The notes: generated from the letters alone by a model not told the origin. 64,000 bases of DNA from Phaeacidiphilus oryzae TH49 (GCF_000744815.1 NZ_JQMQ01000004.1:248001-312000), one strand, 5' to 3'. Positions 1 through 8,428 are shown, counted from the first letter of the stretch. Numbers and translations: made by a program.

Positions 1-1753
1 CGGCCGGCGGGCGGCGGATCCCACTCGCGCGGACCGCCCGCTCGACCCGGGCGGTCCAGGCCAGGAAGCGGTCCCGCAGCGGCGACTCGGCCAGCCCGTC
101 CAGATACTCGCGGACCACGCCGAGCGCCTCGCTGCGGCCGAGCGGGAGGGAGTCCAGCGCGCTGGTGACCGCCGTCGCGGTCAACTCGGCGGCGAGGTCG
201 CGTAGTTCGTCCCGCTCGTGCTCCTGCTGTGCGGCCCGGCGCTGCTCGGCCCGGTCCCCGGCCAGCCGGGTGTCCAGCTGGCCGACGCCGGGCGGGGGGT
301 CGGCGTAGGGGGCGGTCTCCTGGCGGAGGACGGCGTCCGAGGCCGGCTCCTGCGGGGCCGGGGGGCGGTTGGTGATGCTCTCCGGCAGCTGGTCGTACGC
401 CGTCGGGTCGGCGGCCCGGGCGGCGAGGAGGCCCAGCCGATGGGCGAGCAGCAGCTCGGCCGGGGCGGCGCCGTCCCGGCCGTGGTCGGGGGCCGGCTCC
501 GTCTCGTGGATCTCCAGCACCATCTGGGCCAGGACGGCGGGCCGGGGCGCGCGGGGGGCGAAGCGGGCGATGACCGAGCGGTAGAACGCGGACTCGCCCT
601 CGGCCTGGAGCTCCTTGCGCAGGGAGACCGTGTAGTGGGCGCGGGCCTGGCGGGCGAGGAGCCCGCCGACGGCCGGCGGCGCGGCCAGTCCCACGAAGAC
701 CACCAGGACCAGGGCGATCCGGGTCACGGTGAGGCCGCGGTGGAGGGCGTTGACCGCGGGGGTGACCCGTCGGGTGCGGCGGCCGGTCAGGGCGCGCAGG
801 GCCGCGCGGCCGAGTGCCCGGCCCGGCAGCAGAAGGGCCGTCAGATATCCGGCGGCCAGCAGGGCGTAGCAGAGCGCCCAGGCCCACCAGGGCAGGTCGG
901 CCAGCGCCGCCGCGTGCTCGGCGACCCCGTGCACCAGGGTCATCTCGGCGGGGGCGAGGTCCAGCAGGTTGCCGAGCCAGACCAGCAGCAGCACCAGCAC
1001 CGCGCCGAGCAGCAGGGCCAGCACCACGTCCGCGGCGGCGGAGAGGGCCGCCCGCTCCGAGGCGGCGAGTCGGCGCCAGAGCGCGACGCTGTACCAGACC
1101 ATCAGCAGGAAGAGCGGCGCCTCCCAGACGCCGCCGAGGATCTGGCCGGCGAAGAGGAGGAACGCCGGGAAGGCCACCGCGGGGAGTTCGATGGTGGCGC
1201 GGGCGCGTACCGCGAGAGCCTGCGGGGAGGCGGCGGCCAGGCGGTCGATGCGGGTGCGCAGCCCGTGGGCGGTGCCGATGGCGAAGACCAGGGCGGCGGC
1301 CGTCCCGCCCAGCCAGTGGAGGGCACCGCCGAGGTTCTGGGCCAGCCGGTCGGGGGTGTCCCGACCGAGCTGGATCAGCAGGATCAGCCAGACGGCCGCC
1401 GGTATCGCGCCCGCCACGTGGGCCACGGCGAAGACGCTGGTGCGGCTGGGGATCAGCAGGATCAGGAACCACACGCACAGTACGACCAGCGCACCGCTGG
1501 TCAGCCGCTGCCCGACGTCGCCGGTGCGGGGGAGGAGGAGCAGCAGCAGAGCGGCCGTCAGATATCCGGCGGGGACGGCGGCCAGGACCCAGGCGATCCG
1601 GCGGCGGCCGGCCGCGCGGACGGCCTCTCGGTCGGCCTCTCGGGCGGCCTCTTGAACAGGCCTCTGAGCTGCTCCTTGTGCGGCTTGTGCAGATTGTGCG
1701 GCCCCTTGACGGACTCCTCGGCCGGGCCCTGGGCCCGCCGCCGGATCGGCCAC
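1..1753 (-). CDS. Multi-pass membrane protein, C-terminal part (cut by window edge)
   Basis: This leftward frame stays open from about 1753 to the window edge and encodes at least five long hydrophobic segments. Examples lie around 1590-1550, 1500-1440 and 1440-1380, the last with the readable stretch VFAVAHVAGAIPAAVWLILL. They are followed by a soluble tail with Glu/Arg-rich segments at roughly 620-1. It looks like the downstream part of the gene starting at 2289, but lies in another frame, so a frameshift in the linker near 1600-1680 probably separates them. A GTG at 1753 is the first usable start if it is really separate. I do not recognise the family with certainty; large hydrophobic proteins of this kind are common and uncharacterised in Streptomyces. 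No catalytic motif was seen. Confidence 0.55.
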   Translation of the reverse strand, partial: MADPAAGPGPGRGVRQGAAQSAQAAQGAAQRPVQEAAREADREAVRAAGRRRIAWVLAAVPAGYLTAALLLLLLPRTGDVGQRLTSGALVVLCVWFLILLIPSRTSVFAVAHVAGAIPAAVWLILLIQLGRDTPDRLAQNLGGALHWLGGTAAALVFAIGTAHGLRTRIDRLAAASPQALAVRARATIELPAVAFPAFLLFAGQILGGVWEAPLFLLMVWYSVALWRRLAASERAALSAAADVVLALLLGAVLVLLLVWLGNLLDLAPAEMTLVHGVAEHAAALADLPWWAWALCYALLAAGYLTALLLPGRALGRAALRALTGRRTRRVTPAVNALHRGLTVTRIALVLVVFVGLAAPPAVGGLLARQARAHYTVSLRKELQAEGESAFYRSVIARFAPRAPRPAVLAQMVLEIHETEPAPDHGRDGAAPAELLLAHRLGLLAARAADPTAYDQLPESITNRPPAPQEPASDAVLRQETAPYADPPPGVGQLDTRLAGDRAEQRRAAQQEHERDELRDLAAELTATAVTSALDSLPLGRSEALGVVREYLDGLAESPLRDRFLAWTARVERAVRASGIRRPPA

Positions 1754-2289
1754 AGGGTTCGGCCCCAGGCCGGCGCCACCCCCGGCCCGGCGGTTGCGCC
1801 GGCCGCGCAGGCGGGCCCCGCCCGGCGGCGCCGGGGGCGGCCGAGGAGCTCGGGCCAGAGGGCCGCCAGCACCGGCACCCAGGCCGCGGCTATGGCGGCC
1901 AGGCTGCGCAGCACCCAGCCGGCCCCGGTCGCGGCCGCCGAGCCGGGCCAGTTGTCCAGCGCGACCCAGCAGGCCAGCACCAGTATCAGCAGGCCGGTCA
2001 GGACGGGAACCGCGATCCGGGCCGAGCGCCGGACGCGAGCTCGCCCGAACCGCTGCCACCAGGCCCGGAGTCGCGGTGCCAGCAGCATGGCCAGCCCCGC
2101 GGCGCCGGCCGCGAGGAGGCCGCCCACCGCGGTGAGCAGCAGGGTGAGCAGGGGCAGCGCGACCGGGCCCCGTGCGGGGAGCCGCCAGAGGAGCGCGGGC
2201 AGCAGGCCCGCCGCGCAGCCGAGCCCGGCCAGGCCCGGCCATCCGAATCTCGTCGCGACCGCCCGCGACACCGTCCCCCGTCGCCCCAT
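1558..2289 (-). CDS. Multi-pass membrane protein, N-terminal part (apparent frameshift)
   Basis: A 243-residue leftward reading frame starts at ATG 2289. It has three or four clear membrane segments: LPLLTLLLTAVGGLLAAG near residues 45-62, IAVPVLTGLLILVLACWVAL near 92-111, and a segment near 128-145. It then turns into a basic, Pro-rich tail with strong G/C third-position bias until a stop at 1558. Hydrophobic coding resumes in a different frame from about 1610 onward. The most economical reading is one long membrane protein gene running from 2289 past the left edge, broken by a one- or two-base shift in the repetitive linker at 1600-1680. This could be a real pseudogene or a sequence error. 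Function is unknown. Confidence 0.5.
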   Translation of the reverse strand: MGRRGTVSRAVATRFGWPGLAGLGCAAGLLPALLWRLPARGPVALPLLTLLLTAVGGLLAAGAAGLAMLLAPRLRAWWQRFGRARVRRSARIAVPVLTGLLILVLACWVALDNWPGSAAATGAGWVLRSLAAIAAAWVPVLAALWPELLGRPRRRRAGPACAAGATAGPGVAPAWGRTLWPIRRRAQGPAEESVKGPHNLHKPHKEQLRGLFKRPPERPTERPSARPAAAGSPGSWPPSPPDI

Positions 2290-2338
2290 GCGGCAACTCT
2301 AGCGAGGGGGTACGACAGGCCGGGGCCTCTTGCGTCCG

Positions 2339-2593
2339 CTAACCGGCCTGCCGCGCGCGGGCGGTGAGCCCGTACTCCAGCTCCGCGTCGTCGACGGTGA
2401 CCGCCTCCACCGCGCCGGTCGCGGGGTCGATGTCGGCGACCACGCCGTGGCCGGCGTAGCGCGGGTAGCCGGAGGCGCCCAGTCGGCCGGTGTCCTCCAC
2501 CGTGGCGGTGCGGATCGGGGTGGGGACGTCGCCGTCGGTGTACTCGGGCAGCAGCTCGACGAGATAGCGGGTCGGATGCGCGAGGGTGCTCAT
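2339..2593 (-). CDS. Small conserved-looking hypothetical protein (84 aa)
   Basis: This short leftward frame starts at ATG 2593 and is divergent from the TetR gene at 2709. A longer in-frame extension to 2833 exists, but it runs over the TetR coding region and is unlikely to be used. The product is acidic and soluble, with no signal peptide or membrane segment. It is rich in beta-forming stretches (RYLVELLPEYTDGD; VVADIDPATGAVEAVTVDD). I do not recognise a family. Its start lies about 60 bp from the palindrome at 2654-2671, so it may be controlled by the same TetR regulator. Confidence 0.55.
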   Translation of the reverse strand: MSTLAHPTRYLVELLPEYTDGDVPTPIRTATVEDTGRLGASGYPRYAGHGVVADIDPATGAVEAVTVDDAELEYGLTARARQAG

Positions 2594-2653
2594 GCGCCCC
2601 ACGGTAGGCGGGGTCCGGAGGCCCCGCCCCCCTTGTCGATGCATTCGTGTATC

Positions 2654-2671
2654 CGATACGTTCGCGTATCG
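2654..2671. promoter_or_regulatory. Candidate TetR operator palindrome
   Basis: CGATACG-TTCG-CGTATCG is a perfect 7-bp inverted repeat with a 4-bp spacer. It sits in the 115-bp divergent region between the small leftward gene (start 2593) and the TetR gene (start 2709). Its AT content is higher than the surroundings, and position and size fit a TetR-family operator serving both directions. Autoregulation is inferred from position only. Confidence 0.6.
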
Positions 2672-2708
2672 AACGCCGGTCCGTCGGAGCCCGAGGGAGG
2701 TGCGAGCG

Positions 2709-3395
2709 ATGACGCTCACCGCGCGGCGCGCCCGCACGCGCCGCCTGCTGCTCGACGCCGCGCTGCACGTCTTCGCCGAGGAGGGCTTCGGCCGCTCCAC
2801 CGTCGAGCAGGTCTGCGAGCGGGCCGGCTTCACCCGCGGCGCCTTCTACTCCAACTTCACCTCCCTGGAGGAGCTCTTCCTGGAGATGTGGGCCGAGCGT
2901 TCCCGGCACATGGTCCAGGAGCTGCGCGCGCGACTGTCCGAACTCCCGGACTCCGCCGAGCCGTTGGAGGTGCTCCGGGCCGCCCTGCGGGCCACCCCGG
3001 TGGACGGCCCCTGGTACCGGGTCACCGCCGAGTTCACCGCCCACGCGCTGCGGCAGCCCGACCTGCGCGAGGTGGTCGCCGCCCGTGAGGAGTCCATCGC
3101 CAACGCGCTGATGCCGCTGGTCGTCGGCGCGCTGCGGCGGGTCGGGCGGACCGTCCCGGACCGGCAGGCGCTCGGCCAGGCGCTGGTCGCCGTGCACGAC
3201 GGCACGATGGGCCAGGTGCTGCTGGCGCCGGACGGGCCCGACGGGCCGGCGGCGCGACTCGCCGAGCAGCGCCGCGAGCAGCTCTTCCTCCACGTCCTCT
3301 ACGCCTACAGCCGCGGCGGCGACGACGGCGGCGGCGGTGGCGGCGCCCTCTTCGAAACCGACCCGAACCCGAGTGAGGACACAGCGGATGTCTGA
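2709..3395 (+). CDS. TetR/AcrR family transcriptional regulator
   Basis: A 228-residue protein has the TetR N-terminal helix-turn-helix at about residues 8-55: LLLDAALHVFAEEGFGRSTV, then CERAGFTRGAFYSNF, the standard recognition-helix signature. A variable ligand domain follows, and a Gly-rich and acidic tail at about 205-228. It is expected to be a dimeric repressor released by a small ligand. ATG 2709 was chosen because a weak purine-rich site precedes it and upstream in-frame starts would run through the promoter. Its stop overlaps the start of the FAD dehydrogenase by 8 nt, so the two are probably translationally coupled. The regulator may sense a substrate of the downstream FAD dehydrogenase and SDR. 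The palindrome at 2654-2671 is the likely operator. Confidence 0.9.
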   Translation: MTLTARRARTRRLLLDAALHVFAEEGFGRSTVEQVCERAGFTRGAFYSNFTSLEELFLEMWAERSRHMVQELRARLSELPDSAEPLEVLRAALRATPVDGPWYRVTAEFTAHALRQPDLREVVAAREESIANALMPLVVGALRRVGRTVPDRQALGQALVAVHDGTMGQVLLAPDGPDGPAARLAEQRREQLFLHVLYAYSRGGDDGGGGGGALFETDPNPSEDTADV

Positions 3396-5052
3396 CACGG
3401 CCGATGTCATCGTGGTGGGGGCCGGCCTGGCCGGCCTGGTCGCCACCTACGAACTCACCCGCGCCGGACGGCGGGTGCTGGTCCTCGACCAGGAGAACGA
3501 GGCCAACCTCGGCGGCCAGGCCTTCTGGTCGCTCGGCGGGCTGTTCATGGTCGACACCCCCGAGCAGCGCCGGGTCGGCATCCGCGACTCCTACGAGCTC
3601 GCCCTCGACGACTGGCTCTCCTCGGCCGGCTTCGACCGGGAGCGCGAGGACCACTGGCCGCGCCGCTGGGCGGAGGCGTACGTGGCCTTCGCCGCGGGCG
3701 AGAAGCGCGCGTACCTCCACGAGCTGGGGCTCCGGGTGACCCCGCAGGTCGGCTGGGCCGAGCGGGGCGCGGGGGTGGCCGGCGGGCACGGCAACTCGGT
3801 GCCGCGCTTCCACATCACCTGGGGGACCGGTCCCGAGGTGGTGCGGGTCTTCCGGGAGCCGGTGCTGGCCGCGGCCGAGCGCGGCCTGGTGGAGTTCCGG
3901 CACCGGCACCGGGTGGACGGCGTCATCGTGGAGAACGGCGCCGCGGTCGGCGTGCGGGGCACGGTCCTCGAGCCCTCGGACGCCGCCCGCGGAGTGGCCT
4001 CCTCGCGCGGCGAGGCGGGGGAGTTCGAGCTCCGGGCCCAGGCGGTGGTGGTGACCAGCGGCGGCATCGGCGGCAACCCCGAGCTGGTGCGGAAGAACTG
4101 GCCGGCCGACCGGCTCGGCCCGGCGCCCCGCTCGATGATCACCGGTGTGCCGGCGCACGTCGACGGCCGGATGCTCGGCATCGCCGAGGAGGCGGGCGCC
4201 TCCGTGGTCAACCGCGACCGGATGTGGCACTACACAGAGGGCATCAAGAACTGGGACCCGATCTGGCCGGACCACGCCATCCGGATCATCCCGGGCCCGT
4301 CCTCGCTCTGGCTGGACGCCGAGGGGCGGCGGCTGCCCGCCCCGTACTTCCCCGGGCACGACACCCTCGGCACCCTCAGGCACATCATCGGGACCGGGCA
4401 CGACCACACCTGGTTCCTCCTCACCAGGACCATCGTGGAGAAGGAGTTCGCGCTCTCCGGCTCCGAGCAGAACCCGGACGTCACCGGGAAGGACCTGCGG
4501 CAGGTGCTCTCCCGGGTGAAGAAGGGCGCGCCCGGCCCGATCCAGGCCTTCCTCGACCACGGCGAGGACTTCGTGGTCCGCCCGACGCTGCGTCAGCTCG
4601 TGGACGGGATGAACGCGCTCACCCCGGACGGGCCCGAGCTCTCCTACCAGCGGATCGAGCGCGAGGTCACCGCGCGGGACCGGCAGGTGGACCACGGCTA
4701 CGGCAAGGACCTCCAGTTGATGTCGATCCGCAACGCGCGGGCGTACTGGCCGGACCGGATCACCCGGGTGGTCAAACCGCACCGGCTGCTCGACCCGGCG
4801 CACGGGCCGCTGATCGCGGTGCGGCTGCATCTGCTGACCCGCAAGACCCTGGGCGGACTCGAGACCACCCTGGACTCGCAGGTGGTGCGGCCGGACGGGA
4901 GCGTCTTCGAGGGGCTCTACGCGGCCGGCGAGGTCGCCGGGTTCGGCGGCGGCGGGGTGCACGGGTACAACGCGCTGGAGGGGACGTTCCTCGGCGGCTG
5001 CATCTTCTCCGGGCGGGCGGCCGGCCGCGCGCTGGCGGGGAGGCTGTCGTGA
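3388..5052 (+). CDS. FAD-binding dehydrogenase (3-ketosteroid dehydrogenase / fumarate reductase-like)
   Basis: A 554-residue flavoprotein opens with a Rossmann FAD-binding fold (DVIVVGAGLAGLVA at about residues 6-19). The GGQAFWSLGGLF segment and the C-terminal GEVAGFGGGGVHGYNALEG FAD-binding block at about 518-536 also match. The layout is that of the FAD-dependent dehydrogenase group (COG3573-type, FAD_binding_2). It has about the usual length of that group, and no signal peptide or haem motif. Such enzymes remove or add hydrogen across activated C-C bonds; the substrate cannot be read from the sequence. ATG 3388 is used rather than an upstream in-frame start at 3337 because it begins just before the conserved fold and overlaps the TetR stop. 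The SDR gene follows with a 4-nt overlap. Confidence 0.85.
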   Translation: MSDTADVIVVGAGLAGLVATYELTRAGRRVLVLDQENEANLGGQAFWSLGGLFMVDTPEQRRVGIRDSYELALDDWLSSAGFDREREDHWPRRWAEAYVAFAAGEKRAYLHELGLRVTPQVGWAERGAGVAGGHGNSVPRFHITWGTGPEVVRVFREPVLAAAERGLVEFRHRHRVDGVIVENGAAVGVRGTVLEPSDAARGVASSRGEAGEFELRAQAVVVTSGGIGGNPELVRKNWPADRLGPAPRSMITGVPAHVDGRMLGIAEEAGASVVNRDRMWHYTEGIKNWDPIWPDHAIRIIPGPSSLWLDAEGRRLPAPYFPGHDTLGTLRHIIGTGHDHTWFLLTRTIVEKEFALSGSEQNPDVTGKDLRQVLSRVKKGAPGPIQAFLDHGEDFVVRPTLRQLVDGMNALTPDGPELSYQRIEREVTARDRQVDHGYGKDLQLMSIRNARAYWPDRITRVVKPHRLLDPAHGPLIAVRLHLLTRKTLGGLETTLDSQVVRPDGSVFEGLYAAGEVAGFGGGGVHGYNALEGTFLGGCIFSGRAAGRALAGRLS

Positions 5053-5906
5053 CGGGGACGGGGACGGGAACGGGGACGGCGGCGGAGCCGGGGGCGGCCG
5101 ACGCGGCCGCGGCCGGCCGCGGGCGGGCGCTGGTGACGGGGGCCTCCTCGGGGATCGGGGCGGCCACCGCGCGGGCGCTGCTGGAGCGCGGGTACGAGGT
5201 GCTGGGCACCAGCCGGAGTCCGGAGCGGGTGGCCGACCCGATCCCCGGAGTCCGCTACCTGGCGCTCGACCTGACGGACGATCGGTCGATCGAGCGCTGC
5301 GCGGCCGCGGCCGGGGACGTCGACGTGCTGGTCAACAACGCCGGGGAGAGCCAGAGCGGGCCGCTGGAGGAGCTGCCGGCGGAGGCGCTGCGGCGGCTCT
5401 TCCAGACCAACGTGCTGGGCGCCGTCCGGCTCACCCAGCTGCTGACGCCGGGGATGCGGGAGCGGCGCCGGGGCCGGGTGGTGATGGTCGGGTCGATGCT
5501 GGCCAGCTTCCCGCTGGCGTACCGGTCCTCGTACGTCGCCTCGAAGGCGGCGGTGAAGGGGTTCGCGGACGCGGCGCGGCGCGAACTCTCGCCCTGGGGC
5601 GTGTGGTTGACCACGGTCGAGCCGGGGTCGATCGCCACCGGGATCAGTGAGCGGCGGACCGAGTACCTGGCGGAGGGATCGCCGTTCGCCGAGGAGTACG
5701 GGCGGATGCTGCGGGCCCTGAACGCCAACGAGGCGGCGGGGGTGTCCGCGGAGCGGGTGGCCTCGACGATCCTGCGGGCGGTGGAGGCGGCACGGCCGCG
5801 CCCGCTGTACGCGGTGGGCAGCAACGCGCGGTTGGTGTTCCCGTTGCGGCGGATGCTGCCGCGGGCGGCGGTGCTGCGGGTGGTCGCACGCAAGCACGGG
5901 CTCTGA
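5049..5906 (+). CDS. Short-chain dehydrogenase/reductase (SDR)
   Basis: A 285-residue classical SDR. It has the NAD(P)-binding TGASSGIG motif at about residues 30-37, NNAG at about 97-100, and the catalytic Tyr-Lys pair in SYVASK at about 156-161 with the upstream Ser in MVGSML. It is expected to oxidise or reduce a hydroxy/keto group using NAD(P)(H). The GTG start overlaps the stop of the FAD dehydrogenase by 4 nt, so both likely form one operon with the TetR gene. The first about 10 residues are a Gly-Thr repeat encoded by a GGGACG-type simple repeat and precede the fold. It lacks the internal insertion known from mycofactocin-dependent SDRs, so it should not be linked to the mft locus on sequence grounds. 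Confidence 0.85.
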   Translation: MTGTGTGTGTAAEPGAADAAAAGRGRALVTGASSGIGAATARALLERGYEVLGTSRSPERVADPIPGVRYLALDLTDDRSIERCAAAAGDVDVLVNNAGESQSGPLEELPAEALRRLFQTNVLGAVRLTQLLTPGMRERRRGRVVMVGSMLASFPLAYRSSYVASKAAVKGFADAARRELSPWGVWLTTVEPGSIATGISERRTEYLAEGSPFAEEYGRMLRALNANEAAGVSAERVASTILRAVEAARPRPLYAVGSNARLVFPLRRMLPRAAVLRVVARKHGL

Positions 5907-6145
5907 GGGGGCGCGAGGGAACGGCCCGGACAACCGCCGGCGGGGCGCGGGCGGCGGGGTCTCCGGGCCACCGCAGGCCGGCCGCCGCCGGGCGGGGGCG
6001 TCGCGGATGGCCGGGGGCGCGGGACACCGCACCGCCGGGGCGTCCTCGCGGGGCCGCTTCGGGAGGCGCGCGGGTTGCTCCGGGCGCCCGGGATGAGCGC
6101 TGCGCGCTGCGTCGAGTGACGTGGCGGCGACCTATCCTGGCGCGC

Positions 6146-6670
6146 ATGAGACGGACCTCCTTCGCGCATTGGCCCTGCTCGATCGCGCGCACCATCGATC
6201 TGCTCGGCGATCCGTGGTCCCCGCTGGTGCTGCGGGAGGCCTTCTACGGGATCACCCGGTTCGACGGGTTCCAGGAGTCGCTGGGCATCGCCCGCAACAC
6301 CCTGGCGGACCGGCTCGCCCGGCTGGTGGAGCAGGGGCTGCTGGAGCGGAGCCCGTACCAGACCGATCCGGTGCGGCACGACTACCTCCTCACCGAGAAG
6401 GGCCGGGACTTCTATCCGGTGCTGCTGGCGATGAGCGGGTGGGGCGATCGCTGGCTGAGCGGGGAGCAGGGGCCGCCGATCGTCCACTATCACGCCGCCT
6501 GCGGGCAGGAGGCCGAGGCCGCCGTGGTCTGCGGCCACTGCGGCAAGCCGATGACGGCGGAGAACACCGTCTCCCGGATGGGCCCCGGCTACCCGCCGCG
6601 GTTGGCGGAGCGTCCCGAGGTCCGGGCGCGGTTCGCGGAGGAAGCGCGGGAGGGATCTCTTGACGGCTAA
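6146..6670 (+). CDS. HxlR-type winged-helix transcriptional regulator
   Basis: A 174-residue protein starts with CSIARTIDLLGDPWSPLVLREAFYG, the typical HxlR opening in which a conserved Cys precedes the DNA-binding winged helix. It continues with NTLADRLARLVEQGLLER and the wing YQTDPVRHDYLLTEKGRDFYPVL. The C-terminal part carries an H-x-C and a CGHC pair, as seen in the longer HxlR proteins (about 160-170 aa) and possibly binding metal. ATG 6146 is preferred to a GTG at 6116 because it directly precedes the conserved region. It lies 25 bp before the SRPBCC gene and probably regulates that gene and the LLM oxidoreductase. Confidence 0.88.
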   Translation: MRRTSFAHWPCSIARTIDLLGDPWSPLVLREAFYGITRFDGFQESLGIARNTLADRLARLVEQGLLERSPYQTDPVRHDYLLTEKGRDFYPVLLAMSGWGDRWLSGEQGPPIVHYHAACGQEAEAAVVCGHCGKPMTAENTVSRMGPGYPPRLAERPEVRARFAEEAREGSLDG

Positions 6671-6695
6671 GTCCTAATACGAAACTCTGCTGGTC

Positions 6696-7214
6696 ATGGA
6701 ATGGACTGGTGCTCGTTACGCGGACTGTCCCACCGTTCAGGCGGCCGTCGTGGTCGACGCCCCGCCGGGCCGGGTCTGGCGGCTGGTCTCCGATCCGACG
6801 GCGATGCCCCGCTGGTCCGCGGAGCTGCGCGCGGTGCGCTGGCTGGACGGGGCGCGGGAGGCCGCGCCGGGCGCCCGCTTCGAGGGGAGCAGCGCCCATC
6901 CGGCCCTGGGGGAGTGGTCCACCGTCTCCCGGGTGGAGAGCTGCGAGCCCGAGCACTGCTTCGCCTGGGCGGTGCAGCGGGACGGTGAAGAGCCCGGCGC
7001 CCGCTGGCGGTTCACCCTCCGGCCGACCGGGGACGGGGGCACCGAGCTCGTCCAGTGGGCCCAGCTCGGGCCCGGTCGCTCGGGCCTCTCGCTCGCCATC
7101 GAGCGGATGCCGGAGAAGGAGCAGAAGATCGTCTTCGTTCGGCTGCGGGAGTTCGAGGAGTCCATCAACCGCACCCTGGCCCTCATCAAGCGGGAAGCGG
7201 AGGAGGGGCGTTGA
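6696..7214 (+). CDS. SRPBCC (START-like) family protein
   Basis: A 172-residue protein with the polyketide cyclase/START-like pattern: VQAAVVVDAPPGRVWRLVSDPTAMPRWS at the N terminus, a central beta sheet and a long C-terminal helix (EFEESINRTLALIKREAE). Such proteins form a hydrophobic cavity for small lipophilic ligands; no enzymatic residues can be assigned. Its stop overlaps the TTG start of the LLM oxidoreductase (TTGA), so the two are translationally coupled. Together with the HxlR gene they form a small operon possibly acting on one hydrophobic substrate. Confidence 0.8.
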   Translation: MEWTGARYADCPTVQAAVVVDAPPGRVWRLVSDPTAMPRWSAELRAVRWLDGAREAAPGARFEGSSAHPALGEWSTVSRVESCEPEHCFAWAVQRDGEEPGARWRFTLRPTGDGGTELVQWAQLGPGRSGLSLAIERMPEKEQKIVFVRLREFEESINRTLALIKREAEEGR

Positions 7215-8302
7215 CGGCCCGTCAGCCGGGACGGCTGCGCACCTCCACCACCGTCGAGGCCTCCGGCGGTGACTGGCGGGAGACCGCCGACTTCGTCCTG
7301 GAGGCCGAGCGGCTCGGCCTGGACGTCTGCTGGGTGGCCGAGGCCTGGGGCTCCGACGCGGTCTCGCCGCTCGGCTACCTGGCCGCCCGCACCGAGCGGA
7401 TCCTCCTCGGCTCCGCCGCGATCCAGCTCGCCACCCGCACCCCGGTCGCCCTCGCGCAGGCCGCGATCACCCTCTCCGCGATGAGCGGCGGGCGGTTCCT
7501 GCTGGGCCTCGGGCCCTCCGGTCCGCAGGTGATCGAGGGCCTCCACGGGGTCCCCTTCGACCGGCCGCTGACCCGGATGCGGGAGACCGTGGAGATCGTC
7601 CGGCTGGCCGCCTCGGGAGAGCGGATCGACTACCGGGGACGGGAGTTCACCATCCCCCGCCCGGGCGGGGAGGGCCGTCCGATGCGGCTCTCCGCCCGCG
7701 CCGAGCAGCCGATCCCGGTCTACCTGGCCGCCCTCTCGCCGAGGATGCTCCGGCTCACCGGTGAGGTGGCCGACGGCTGGCTCGGCACCAGCTTCGTGCC
7801 GGAAGGCTCCCGCGCCGCCTACTTCGACCACCTCGACGCGGGCCTCGCCGCCGCCGGCCGCAAGCGCGCCGAGCTGGACGTCTGCCAGGGCGCCGAGGTC
7901 GCCTTCGCCGAGGACGAGGAGGCGCTGTCGGCGATGGTCGCCGGCCGCAGAAGGGAACTGGCCTTCAGTCTCGGCGGGATGGGCTCGGCCCGGACCAACT
8001 TCTACAACGCGGCCTACAGCCGCCAGGGCTGGGCCGAGGTGGCCGCCGAGGTCCGCGAGCGCTGGCAGGCCGGCGACCGGGACGGCGCCGCCGCGCTGGT
8101 CACCGACGAGATGGTGCTGGCCACCACGCTGATCGGGACCGAGCGGATGGTCCGCGAACGGCTCCGGGTGTGGCGGGACGCCGGGGTCGACACCGTCCGC
8201 TTCTATCCGGCGGGCGACAGCCTGGCGCAGCGGCTGGACACGCTGGGACGCGCCGTCGAGCTCGCCCGGGAGATCGACGGGGAGATCGATCACGGGGGAT
8301 AG
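7211..8302 (+). CDS. LLM-class (luciferase-like) oxidoreductase, probably F420-dependent
   Basis: A 363-residue TIM-barrel protein of the bacterial luciferase superfamily. Typical segments are DFVLEAERLGLDVCWVAEAWGSD near residue 25, the ERILLGSAAIQLATRTP strand near 66, and MSGGRFLLGLGPSGPQV near 93. The pattern of VAEAW followed by GPSGPQV resembles F420-dependent members rather than FMN monooxygenases, but that is an inference. The start is a TTG at 7211 overlapping the SRPBCC stop; a longer in-frame extension to 7055 would lie inside the SRPBCC gene and is rejected. The substrate is unknown; the neighbouring SRPBCC and HxlR genes suggest a hydrophobic or aromatic compound. Confidence 0.85.
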   Translation: MTARQPGRLRTSTTVEASGGDWRETADFVLEAERLGLDVCWVAEAWGSDAVSPLGYLAARTERILLGSAAIQLATRTPVALAQAAITLSAMSGGRFLLGLGPSGPQVIEGLHGVPFDRPLTRMRETVEIVRLAASGERIDYRGREFTIPRPGGEGRPMRLSARAEQPIPVYLAALSPRMLRLTGEVADGWLGTSFVPEGSRAAYFDHLDAGLAAAGRKRAELDVCQGAEVAFAEDEEALSAMVAGRRRELAFSLGGMGSARTNFYNAAYSRQGWAEVAAEVRERWQAGDRDGAAALVTDEMVLATTLIGTERMVRERLRVWRDAGVDTVRFYPAGDSLAQRLDTLGRAVELAREIDGEIDHGG

Positions 8303-8359
8303 ACTTCGGCGCGGCAGCGCACGCCGCACCCGCGGTGCCGGCCACCCGGCGATACCGCG

Positions 8360-8399
8360 ACACGGCAACACGGCAACACGGCAACACGGCAACACGGCA
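8360..8399. repeat. Five tandem copies of ACACGGCA
   Basis: A perfect 8-bp unit is repeated five times between the LLM gene and the TRIC-type channel gene, about 30 bp before the channel start region. The tract is variable-number-like and sits in the likely leader or promoter of the channel gene. It is too short and has no spacer structure, so it is not a CRISPR. Confidence 0.8.
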
Positions 8400-8428
8400 A
8401 GGCACGGCAGTGGAGGAGCCCGACCCCG

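Noticed and set aside
218-2302. 694-residue rightward open frame
   Set aside because: It is antiparallel to the membrane protein gene; its composition (Gln/Gly/Arg-rich, no hydrophobic pattern or motif) is typical of an antisense frame in GC-rich DNA.
3034-4962. 642-residue leftward frame over the FAD dehydrogenase
   Set aside because: It is the antisense of a gene with clear FAD motifs and itself has only His/Pro/Arg-rich low-complexity sequence.
5049-5906. SDR considered as a mycofactocin-dependent dehydrogenase
   Set aside because: It has the classical length and no insertion between the cofactor and catalytic regions, and it belongs to the TetR operon 8 kb away from the mft genes.
5923-5969. 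GGCCCGGA / TCCGGGCC stem after the SDR gene as a terminator
   Set aside because: The loop of about 31 nt is long and an 8-bp GC stem is expected by chance in this DNA.
8360-8399. Short repeats considered as a CRISPR array
   Set aside because: The 8-bp units are contiguous without spacers and no cas genes are present.
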